A DNA stretch of 35,929 nt from Calothrix rhizosoleniae SC01. GTDB taxonomy: Bacteria; Cyanobacteriota; Cyanobacteriia; Cyanobacteriales; Nostocaceae. Of this stretch, positions 25,326-33,500 are shown piece by piece; within the stretch, counting starts at the first letter, position 1; each line of letters opens with the position of its first letter. A program made the translations under genes and the position numbers. Below the pieces are notes generated by a model. It was not told the origin of the DNA and did no database searches. It saw only the letters and a list, made by a program, of their open reading frames with translations. The DNA lies in NCBI RefSeq assembly GCF_900185595.1, contig NZ_FYBH01000368.1:1-35929 (forward strand), written 5' to 3'.

Positions 25326-26972
25326 CTATTCCACACTAGCTTTCAGAGTAAAATCTCCAGCTCCACGGTAAGAATGAACCATAACAAAATATTCACCTGG
25401 TTCTGAAGGTCGGATACTAATTTTCTCGTCAGGTAAACTGGTGTAACCGCGATAGTCAAACTCACTGATAGTTGGCTGCAATGCCTTTCTGACATAGAGA
25501 TCGAAGTCTACACCATCCTTTCCATCTAGTTCAAAGCTCAATGGAGTGCCGACCATCACCCGATATGAGCTAGAATCATCAGTTTGGTTCAAATGTCCTG
25601 AAACCATTTCCCCTACTTGTAATTCCGGTATTTCTATCCGCTCTAGGGCATGGAGGATAGCGGGAACATCGATCAGCCCAAACCCATGATCATAGTCAAA
25701 ACCTATCGAACTCAAATCTTCGGCAGTTCGGTGCAGCAGTTGACGAAGTTTGGCGGGAGAGAGAACCGAAGGAGGATACTTAGTCCGAATTGCTGCTACA
25801 ACACCAGCAGCAACAGGACAAGCTGCTGAGGTACCGCTATCTGGTAATTCATTACCAAAGAAATCTTTATAAGCTCCTGAGCCAGCAAAATGAGTATAGG
25901 TAGAAAGATCGGGTTTTTGCGGATCCAGATGTCCAGGTCCTTGACTGGAATAGCCAAGTCGCTCTTTATGAACAGTGACACCAGCAATGCTGAGAACACT
26001 TGGATGAGAATTTGCACCATAAATGGTGCTGTTTGTGAAGTTTTGGCATCTTGTATCGGGACATTCTGCACCACAATTACCGGCAGCAAAAAGAATATCA
26101 GCACCAGCATCCTCTAAACTTTCAACAATGAGGTTGAAAGGATGGTTGGGATTATCACTGTAATTGCCAGGATCACCTACTGGGAAGTCCCAAGATGGAT
26201 GAAACATTCCCCAACTGTTATTAACCACCAAAGCAGGTTTGGGTTCTGGGGCTGTTGAGAGGATTTGCAGTAAGTTACTGAAAGCTTTGATAGCATCACT
26301 CAAAAACCCATCCATCACCGAACCACCCTCTGCTTGTGATTGCAGAAGGGCATAATCGAGAAGGGTACTGTTTGGGGCAGCGATGCAGACATCAAAGGCG
26401 CACATTGTTCCATGATCGACAGGCATATTTCCTGGGGTAAATCCCAGTACTGGAGTCCAGCTTTTACTCCCATCGAATTGAGGAGTTTTGCCCTTACTCT
26501 GTAAGTGGGCTAAATTAACTCCGCTATCAACGATCGCCACCATCACGTTCGATCCATCCATTCCTTTTGCCTGAAGTTGTGGCAATTGCAGTAAATTCTC
26601 CACATCTCGATGATTTCCAACTGGATTGCCGGGACAAATAGCGATCGCACTAATTCGCGGATCTGAAAACACACCAACCCCATTAGGATCTTGTTCAACC
26701 GCCACTTTTAAAGATTCTAGTGCTTCATCTGCCACTTCACCTCTTACCAGATAAGTGGAAACTTCAGGGCGAGCATCAAAGGAAAATAGTCGTCCTACTT
26801 CTCTGGCTCCAATTTCTTCTCGTCTTTGTCGATTAGGTACTAAAACAGGTGTATAACTTTGATCCAGTGAAAAGCCATCAATAGAAACAGCCCCTGTTGC
26901 CATCGTGAAACTCTCGGCAGTCATTGCAGCACGGAGTTCCGGCATAGATAGCATCTGAATTAATACACGCAT
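25326..26972 (-). CDS. Subtilisin-like (S8) serine protease with C-terminal PPC domain
   Basis: A 548-residue peptidase. The catalytic triad is visible as D149 (VAIVDSGVN), H187 (PVDHGTMCA) and S382 (DSGTSAACPVAAG), with oxyanion-hole N299 (FAAGNCG). Residues 1-130 form an N-terminal region that may act as a propeptide. Residues about 450-548 form a beta-rich PPC domain (VSGHLNQTDDSSSYRVMV, then PGEYFVMVHSYRGAGDFTL). There is no classical signal peptide, so localisation is uncertain. Six cysteines cluster around NCGAECPDTRC. The ATG comes 1 nt after the stop of the upstream small gene, so the two are almost certainly co-translated. A hairpin terminator follows. Substrate unknown. Confidence 0.88.
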   Translation of the reverse strand: MRVLIQMLSMPELRAAMTAESFTMATGAVSIDGFSLDQSYTPVLVPNRQRREEIGAREVGRLFSFDARPEVSTYLVRGEVADEALESLKVAVEQDPNGVGVFSDPRISAIAICPGNPVGNHRDVENLLQLPQLQAKGMDGSNVMVAIVDSGVNLAHLQSKGKTPQFDGSKSWTPVLGFTPGNMPVDHGTMCAFDVCIAAPNSTLLDYALLQSQAEGGSVMDGFLSDAIKAFSNLLQILSTAPEPKPALVVNNSWGMFHPSWDFPVGDPGNYSDNPNHPFNLIVESLEDAGADILFAAGNCGAECPDTRCQNFTNSTIYGANSHPSVLSIAGVTVHKERLGYSSQGPGHLDPQKPDLSTYTHFAGSGAYKDFFGNELPDSGTSAACPVAAGVVAAIRTKYPPSVLSPAKLRQLLHRTAEDLSSIGFDYDHGFGLIDVPAILHALERIEIPELQVGEMVSGHLNQTDDSSSYRVMVGTPLSFELDGKDGVDFDLYVRKALQPTISEFDYRGYTSLPDEKISIRPSEPGEYFVMVHSYRGAGDFTLKASVE

Positions 26973-26973
26973 A

Positions 26974-27234
26974 TTATTTATCCTCTTCTTGTTGAGATTC
27001 TGTGGGAGCTATTTTCATATCACCGTGAACTCCCTTGATTAATGGTTGTATTGCCATCAGTTTTTGAGAATCTATGTCACCCGATACACGGATGACATAC
27101 AAATCCCGCTTCGGACTTATGAGAACTAGACCATAATCTTCATCAATCTCTAAGTCTTTGATCCCATCAAGTTGCTTAACGTAATTCAAAGAATTGTTAG
27201 GAGGCTGTAGATTGAGTGTAATTAAGTAACGCAT
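26974..27234 (-). CDS. Small partner protein of the subtilase
   Basis: An 86-residue protein of unknown family. Alternating beta/alpha pattern: MRYLITLNLQ, YVKQLDGIKDLEI, YGLVLISPKRDLYVIRVSGD, SQKLMAIQPLIKGVHGD. This size and topology resemble subtilisin propeptide/I9-type inhibitors, but no motif proves it. The frame can extend upstream to 27387 (137 residues). I prefer ATG 27234 because the extra N-terminal part is irregular and the compact domain begins there; neither start has a strong ribosome site. Coupling to the protease (1-nt gap) suggests that it folds, inhibits or recruits the enzyme. Confidence 0.55.
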   Translation of the reverse strand: MRYLITLNLQPPNNSLNYVKQLDGIKDLEIDEDYGLVLISPKRDLYVIRVSGDIDSQKLMAIQPLIKGVHGDMKIAPTESQQEEDK

Positions 27235-27893
27235 TTTTCTAGCTTGGTTGGCATTCAAGTGGCAAGCTACTTGAGGTGTCTCTAAGTGAGCAATCAATGG
27301 ATATTCAAAGTAGAACATATGAATCAAAGCTCTTGCGCTTACTCTTTGAGTATTATTACTTAGCTTGTTTCCGCGCAACAGTACCATGAATTACTAATTG
27401 CGCAAAACGCTTGACTCATTTCAGTCTTCCTAAGTAAGGCTTGCTGAAAAACAATACTCCTCGCACACTAAATATTTACGATTAAATTTAAAGATTGGTC
27501 ATAAATATTTCACAAAGTCCAACTACTTGTAGGGTAATTGAAGAATATGAGATTTTTGTGATGTTTGTACTTTTACTTTTTTAAGAATATTAAATATAAA
27601 TTACGGAATTTTAAGAACAGGGTTATAACATCCTTGGTTGTTTACAAAAATTAATGAGAGACTAGCTAGAAAAAGGCAGGAGGCAGTCCCGATGAAAAAA
27701 TTTTCACCATCAATTATCTAAGTAGAATTTTTCCTTCCCCCTGCTCCCTGCCCCCCTGCTTAGAAGTCAGGAGGAAAGAACGTTTTTCATCCTTGGTTGT
27801 GTACAAACGTACTCTACGAGAAGGCTGCGCCTACATGAGGGACTAGCCAGAAAGAGATGATCAGGTGAATGAGGTGAATAAACCTTTTATAAT
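27235..27893. other. Intergenic region with nested short repeats
   Basis: No supported gene. CATCCTTGGTTGTnTACAAA followed by GACTAGCnAGAAA occurs twice in direct orientation (27629-27671 and 27788-27853). The second copy has an extra TACTCTACGAGAAGGCTGCG-type insertion resembling a common cyanobacterial short repeat. Between the two lies the dispersed repeat at 27671-27771, so the pair may be a duplicated target or a larger composite element. Confidence 0.45.
27671..27771 (+). repeat. Dispersed intergenic repeat, copy 1 (second family)
   Basis: Shares about 95 bp of near-identity with the reverse complement of 34959-35056. Common core: GGCAGTCCCGATGAAAAA, ATTTTCACCATCAATTATCT, AAGTAnAATTTTTCC, a CCCCCTGC-rich tract, and TAGAAGTCAG. 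Differences are small indels in the A-run and the C-rich tract. It is non-coding, probably a MITE or its remnant. Confidence 0.7.
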
Positions 27894-28265
27894 TTATGAT
27901 TGGGGTGATTCTAGTTTTTTGACTCGCTTTTCTAATGTTTGAACTTGCTGTTTTAATTCAATGAATAAAGTTGCCAATCGATCAAACATTCTATCCCTTT
28001 CTCGTTGTGATAAACCCCTTCTCCGGGTCGATTGTCTGGGAATCGTTGGTATTCTTCTGTCCCTACCTGTCCTACTAATCTCTGACTCAATCCGGCTCAA
28101 CCGCGATTCTAAACGATTCAAGTCAAATTCTAGATTGTTTAACCGAGATTCTATTCGTTGAGATACAGCAGGGTAAGTAAATAGTCCACCCCACATTATG
28201 ACAATTAAAAATAGGGTAAACACTAATTTAGTAATTGTGGTCACGTGTAATACCCATAACAACAT
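27894..28265 (-). CDS. Secreted or membrane-anchored coiled-coil protein
   Basis: A 123-residue protein of unknown function. An N-terminal hydrophobic segment (KLVFTLFLIVIMWGGLFTY) ends in PAVSQ, a plausible signal-peptide cleavage site near residue 35. The mature part begins with a strict heptad repeat (RLNNLEFDLNRLESRLSRIE), a basic spacer (RRIPTIPRQSTRRRG), and a second coiled coil (FIELKQQVQTLEKRVKKLES). It is probably an oligomeric periplasmic or thylakoid-lumen protein. It ends 25 bp before nothing recognisable downstream and begins 25 bp after the CIA30 protein gene, so it may be co-transcribed with that gene. I recall similar short coiled-coil proteins in cyanobacteria but no assigned function. 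Confidence 0.65.
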   Translation of the reverse strand: MLLWVLHVTTITKLVFTLFLIVIMWGGLFTYPAVSQRIESRLNNLEFDLNRLESRLSRIESEISRTGRDRRIPTIPRQSTRRRGLSQRERDRMFDRLATLFIELKQQVQTLEKRVKKLESPQS

Positions 28266-28290
28266 AACTATTAATTAAAGATAGTAATTT

Positions 28291-29781
28291 TTAATTTGAT
28301 TTTAGTGGAGAAAATAAATTTTGCCAATCAATATCATTTACTTTGTTTTCTCCCTCTTTCACTTCCAAGGTAACATTACAGGCTGGGGACTGTTGTAGGG
28401 CAGCTACACATAATTTTGCCACATCCTCACGGCTGATTTTTCCCCTCATATTATCCCCTTGTTCGACAATTAATTCCCTCTCACCTTCTGATTCTGTCAA
28501 CGCACAAGGTCTAATAATTGTGTAAGGAATACGACTAGCTCTTAAACTATCTTCCCCCTTCAATTTCCAGGTAAGAATCCCCCCTAATTGGTCATTTAAT
28601 CTGACGGCTGGTGGTTCCTCATCTAAATTAATCCCTGGACGATGGGGACGGGTGACACCGGCAGAACTGACTAAGACAAATTGTGGTAAATTAGCACCGT
28701 AAGCTTTGATAGATTCTAATTGTAAATTGAAACTGCCAGGAGAAAAACGGGGGTTTAATTCTCCGTCATATTCAAACTTACTTAACATTAATTGCAATGA
28801 ACAAATATTACTAGCATCAATTGAGGGACAATCTTTGACAGTTTTGGCACGAAATACAGGGATTAAATCAGCAAAGGGGATGCGAACGGTAATCCAAATA
28901 TTAGGTACTGTATCAAAGGAATAACTATAACCAATCCCATCCCATTTAGATTCAGCACGGACAAAAAATTTATAGCGTTTACCATCTCCTTTGACTCGTA
29001 AATCTATGCCTTCGTAATCAGATAAATTTAAGCTAGGGGAGAAATTCTTAGTTCTAATGGAAGCAAATCCCCCAGAATTAGCGATAGAAACATTACCTGT
29101 AAATAAAGCACCATCAGATATTAATCGGATATTGCTCTCGCTAACACCACCCATAACTACATCATCTAAAGCGCCCCAAATATCACGTATTTCTGTGGAT
29201 GGATTGGTAAAATCAAAAAGTAATTTGTCGTTGGATTTTGGTAGATATTGGCTGGCAGCTTCTACCAAATTTTTCACCCCTTTGTACTCTACATTTTCTG
29301 GGGTATCACCAACAATTTCTGGTTGATAAAATTTCACCCCTTGATAATATTTTTCTCGATTAGGTGTATCTCCAGAAATAGGTTGTACCCGCACAGCAGT
29401 ACAACAAATTACTGCCTGAATATTACTCATCACTAAGGATGTTAAAGTTTCAGGTTTTGTAATATCTGCAACGACTAAATCCGTATCATTACCCAATATT
29501 TCCCTAGCTTTATCTAAATCTCGTACTAGCGATCGCACTTGATAACCTTGTGCTTGCAATTTTTGTGCTACCCGCTTACCAACACCACCAGTAGCACCTG
29601 CCACTAATACTACACCCATTTGCTTGCCTCCATTTTGTTGGAATTGCTTTTGGTTGGGTTGAGAAAATAGTTTTTTGACCCAGCTAATAACAGGAAAAAT
29701 TTCAAAATAATTAAGGGTCTGGAAAAACCGACCAAAATCCCATTGAGAGCGATAACTTTTTCCACCATCGCTATTTTTCAT
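28291..29781 (-). CDS. NAD(P)-binding Rossmann protein with inserted CIA30 domain
   Basis: A 496-residue protein. After an N-terminal amphipathic stretch (YRSQWDFGRFFQTLNYFEIF), a Rossmann fold opens with VVLVAGATGGVGKRVAQKL (GxxGxxG). It is interrupted near 190-375 by a beta-sandwich CIA30 domain (IWGALDDVVMGGVSESNIRL, then YEGIDLRVKGDGKRYKFFVR). The Rossmann end then resumes (FVLVSSAGVTRP; SRIPYTIIRPCALTE). CIA30 is named for a complex I assembly factor; plant and cyanobacterial fusions of this type are linked to photosynthetic complex or electron-transfer functions, not settled here. ATG 29781 is chosen because AAGGAGG stands 5 nt before it. The open frame continues 48 codons upstream into ATP-synthase-like sequence. 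Confidence 0.8.
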   Translation of the reverse strand: MKNSDGGKSYRSQWDFGRFFQTLNYFEIFPVISWVKKLFSQPNQKQFQQNGGKQMGVVLVAGATGGVGKRVAQKLQAQGYQVRSLVRDLDKAREILGNDTDLVVADITKPETLTSLVMSNIQAVICCTAVRVQPISGDTPNREKYYQGVKFYQPEIVGDTPENVEYKGVKNLVEAASQYLPKSNDKLLFDFTNPSTEIRDIWGALDDVVMGGVSESNIRLISDGALFTGNVSIANSGGFASIRTKNFSPSLNLSDYEGIDLRVKGDGKRYKFFVRAESKWDGIGYSYSFDTVPNIWITVRIPFADLIPVFRAKTVKDCPSIDASNICSLQLMLSKFEYDGELNPRFSPGSFNLQLESIKAYGANLPQFVLVSSAGVTRPHRPGINLDEEPPAVRLNDQLGGILTWKLKGEDSLRASRIPYTIIRPCALTESEGERELIVEQGDNMRGKISREDVAKLCVAALQQSPACNVTLEVKEGENKVNDIDWQNLFSPLKSN

Positions 29782-29925
29782 TATCGCCTCCTTAACTATA
29801 TATTTTTGATACGTAAAAGTAAATAGCTCTGGTAGATGTTCGTAAAACTGAACATCAATTACGCTGCCTCTGACAGAAGTAACTTTACCTAAATGAGTTG
29901 TATTTATTTCTTGAGCTATATACAT
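29782..29925 (-). pseudogene. Probable ATP-synthase beta-subunit N-terminal fragment, in frame with the CIA30 gene
   Basis: Forty-eight codons from ATG 29925 read MYIAQEINTTHLGKVTSVRG and then SVIDVQFYEHLPELFTFTYQ. This matches the G-x-V-x-x-V-x-G-x-V-x-D-V-x-F...LP beta-barrel that begins F-type ATPase beta subunits. The VRGSV wording resembles the Na+-type N-ATPase branch. No Walker motifs follow; the frame passes straight into the ribosome site and start of the CIA30 gene. It may be a gene relic or a transcribed leader fragment. There is no good ribosome site before the ATG. Confidence 0.5.
29787..29793 (-). promoter_or_regulatory. Shine-Dalgarno deciding the start of the CIA30 protein
   Basis: On the minus strand AAGGAGG is followed by CGATA and ATG (29781). 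This internal ribosome site argues that the upstream in-frame 48 codons are not part of the normal protein. Confidence 0.7.
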
Positions 29926-30511
29926 ATTAGCATTCTTTAATTATGAGAAATTTGACCAGAGCAAATTACATATAAAAATCATTTATAATGATGATATAAG
30001 ACAATAAATAGACTAGTAAAGTACTAAATATAGATTTTTATTTATATATCACTAATCTGAGGAAGTTATGAAGAATTTATTTATAGCTCACGAATGCAAT
30101 TTATCTATGTGATAAACAATAGTGAGATATTTATAATTTTTTACTAATTAAACAATAGAATGGAAAAATAAAAATGCTGGCGATCAAAAAATATATACTA
30201 TTGATATCATTTAATTATTACTAACAAAGGAATCTCTAAATAAATATTTTATTGAATAATTTTTTTGGCATTAGGTTTAGTTTTGAAGAAATTTGTACTA
30301 TACTCACAAGTTCCTCAAATTTTCAAGTTAGAATTCTCCGCAGAGCCTCTGCTATTTGATACTGATGTCATGGTTCCTAAACTTGAGCTTGATTTACAAA
30401 GGATTGTAACTATTCTATTCCTTGTGTAGTTAATTTTAGGTTTACCATGTATGCTCAGATGATAAGTATGTGCGACTATCAACCTTTATTAAATTTCAAC
30501 TGTCACAAGCG
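29926..30511. other. Divergent intergenic region between CIA30 and large kinase genes
   Basis: Very AT-rich, and must carry promoters for both directions. No clear operator or terminator is seen. On the plus strand a 55-codon frame (about 30260-30430, including VPQIFKLEFSAEPLLFDTDV) lacks a start and known homology, so I do not call it. A GTG at 30470 could start the downstream protein 14 codons earlier. Confidence 0.4.
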
Positions 30512-33500
30512 ATGAAAATTTTAATTGTAGAAGATGATGAACTTGTTGCTCAAGTGCTGAGTAACTTACTAACTCATCAAAATTATGCAGTTGAAGTTGC
30601 TCATGATGGAGAAATGGGTTGGGATTTAGTTCAAGCTTTTGACTATGATTTAATTATTTTAGACATAACTTTACCGAAACTAGATGGTATTAGCCTTTGC
30701 AAACAAATCCGTTCTGGTGGTTGGTTAATTCCCATCATGCTATTGACAGGATGTGATAGCCCTCATGAGAAAGCCGTTGGTTTGGATGCTGGTGCAGATG
30801 ACTATGTAGTAAAACCTTTCGAGGAAGAAGAGTTTGTAGCTCGCATTCGAGCGTTATTACGGAGGGGAAAAGTAAATTTACAGCCCATATTAGAATGGGA
30901 TAAGTTGCGACTTGATCCTACTAGTTGCGAAGTAGATTATAATACTAAAAATTTATCTTTAACTCCTAAAGAATATTCATTATTAGAACTATTCTTACGT
31001 AATAGTCGTCGTGTATTTAGCTGTGGAATGATTCTCGAGCATCTGTGGTCTTATGAAGATATTCCTTCTGAAGAAGCGGTTCGTACTCATATCAAAGGAT
31101 TGCGAATGAAGCTGAAAGCGGCAGGTGCACCTAGTAATTTTATTGAAACTGTATATGGTATTGGATATCGTTTAAAACCCCAGGAAGAAGAGAAGAAGAG
31201 AGGAGGAGATGGAGAGAAAAAGAGACAAGAGGAGAAAGGGGAAATACAGAGTTCTCAAGATAGTTCTTCACAAACTCTCTTAGCTGTAGCTGGAATTTGG
31301 GAAAAATATAAAATCAGGATATCTGAGCAGGTCAATGTATTACTCAAAGCAGCACAAGTATTACAAAATAATCAATCTTTGTCTCCTGAATTACATTCTC
31401 AAGCTGTCGCAGAAGCTCATACTTTAGCTGGCTCTCTGGGAACTTTTGGTTTTACAAATGGTTCTAAATTAGCACGTAAAGTTGAGAATTTATTCAAAGC
31501 CAATCAGGTCTTAGAGCAAACTGAAATCCGACAATTAAATGATTGGGTAAAAACTTTATTGACTGAAATTGATAGACCTAATCAAACTACAGTTAAATCT
31601 GCCAATCACAAACATATACTAGATGAGCATCCTTTAGTTTTAGTCATTGATATACATCAAGAAATACCTAAAGATCTAGTCCAAAAGTCTGCCGATATAG
31701 GGTTACAAATCACTATTGTGAATAGTATTGCCGACTCTAGAAAAAAGCTCTACCAAGAACATCCTAATGTCGCAATAGTTGATGATCATATTTTAGAAGA
31801 TGATGATAGTTTAAGTCTATTAGCAGAGTTCAAGAACCGTAAGCCATCAATTCCCGTCATAGTTTTAACCCAAGAATCACAAGTAAGTGAGCGGATGCAA
31901 GTGATTGGCAATGATGGAAACACTATATTACAAAAGTCTGCATCTTCAGCACAAATTTTAGAAATTGCAGCGCAATTAATTAAAAAGTCAGAAGATGCAC
32001 AAGCAACTGTGTTAGCCGTAGATGATGATCCAAAAATTCTGGAAATATTGCAAAATTTACTCAAATATTGGGGAATCACGGTAAAAACCCTAGCAGAACC
32101 CCAAAAATTTTGGGAAACCCTACAAGCAATACAACCAGATTTACTAATTCTAGATGTGGAAATGCCTGGAATTAACGGTGTTGAACTCTGCAATGAAGTC
32201 CGTAATAATTCACACTGGAGTGAACTACCAGTATTATTTCTTACAGTTCATAGTGAAGCTGAAACTATCAATCAAGTTTTTAGTGTGGGTGCAGATGATT
32301 TTGTGAGTAAACCCATTGTCGGACCAGAATTAGTTACCCGGATTGTTAATCGCTTGGAACGGATTAAACTGATTCGGCGGATGACAAGGGCTCAGGAACA
32401 ACAGCATAGTAAGGAATCGGAACGCTGGCAAAAAATATTCAATACATCCCCTGAATGCATCAAATTAATTGCTGCGGATGGAACCTTATTAGAAATTAAT
32501 CCTGCCGGTTTGGCAATGATGAAAGTGGATCAAACTGCAATTGGGAAAAATCTTAATTACGTAATTGCACCAGAATTTCGTCAGACTTTCGCAGATTTTA
32601 ATACAAGTGTTTGCCAGGGGAATAAGGGGAGTTTAGAATTTGAAATCATCGACTCTGGAGGTAGTCGTCGTATTTTAGAAACTCATGGGGTACCTTTACT
32701 CAACCCAGAAAATGATGAATTAGTACAATTGGCGGTGACAAGAGATATCACTACATGGAAACAAGCTGAAGCAGCAAGAGAAAAAATGAATCTTTTACTT
32801 CAAGCCAAGGTTCGACAACAAGCAAGTGTTGCACATTTGGGACAGTCGGCTTTATTGAATCAAGATATATCTGCTTTGATGGATGAAACTGTTGCTTTAG
32901 TTGCTCAAAGTTTAGATGTGGAATTTTGTCATATTTTAGAAGTTTTACCATCAGGTAATGTTATGCTTCTACGTGCAGGAGTTGGCTGGTACGAAGGATT
33001 AGTAAAACGAGCATTGCTAAGTTGCAACGATTGCCAAGCTAGCTATACATTGGTGACAAAAGAACCTGTAATTATTGAAGACTTGCGCCAAGAAACCCGA
33101 TTTAGCAGCCCGGCTTTACTGGAAGAACACGGAATTATTAGTGGTGTCAGCGTACCAATTTTCGGAATTGAAGGTACTTATGGAGTTTTAGGTGTTTACA
33201 CTCAACAAAAACACATCTTTCATCAAGATGATATTTATTTTTTACAAGCCATTGCCAATGTTCTCTCAGGTGCTATAGAAAAACAGCATACAGAAACTAC
33301 TCTGCTGAAAGCGAAGGAAGAATTGTCAAACAGAGTCACAGAACGTACAGCAGAATTAGTGAAAATGAATGAATGCTTACAATTGGAATTAGGAGAGCGT
33401 CAGCGAGCCCAAGCACAATTTGCTGGAATTCTAGAAATTGCCTCGGATGCAATAATTTGTATTGATAGCAATCAGTGCATTACTTTATTTAATCAAGGTG

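Noticed and set aside
27235-27387. N-terminal extension of the small subtilase partner
   Set aside because: In frame, but its composition is irregular and the compact domain starts at the internal ATG; kept only as an alternative start.
31182-31244. Possible tandem repeat or CRISPR-like array in the polypurine tract
   Set aside because: No regular repeat-spacer unit; a low-complexity purine stretch within a coding frame.
31786-32193. 135-codon minus-strand frame inside the giant kinase
   Set aside because: Antisense to receiver-domain coding sequence; composition reflects the opposite strand.
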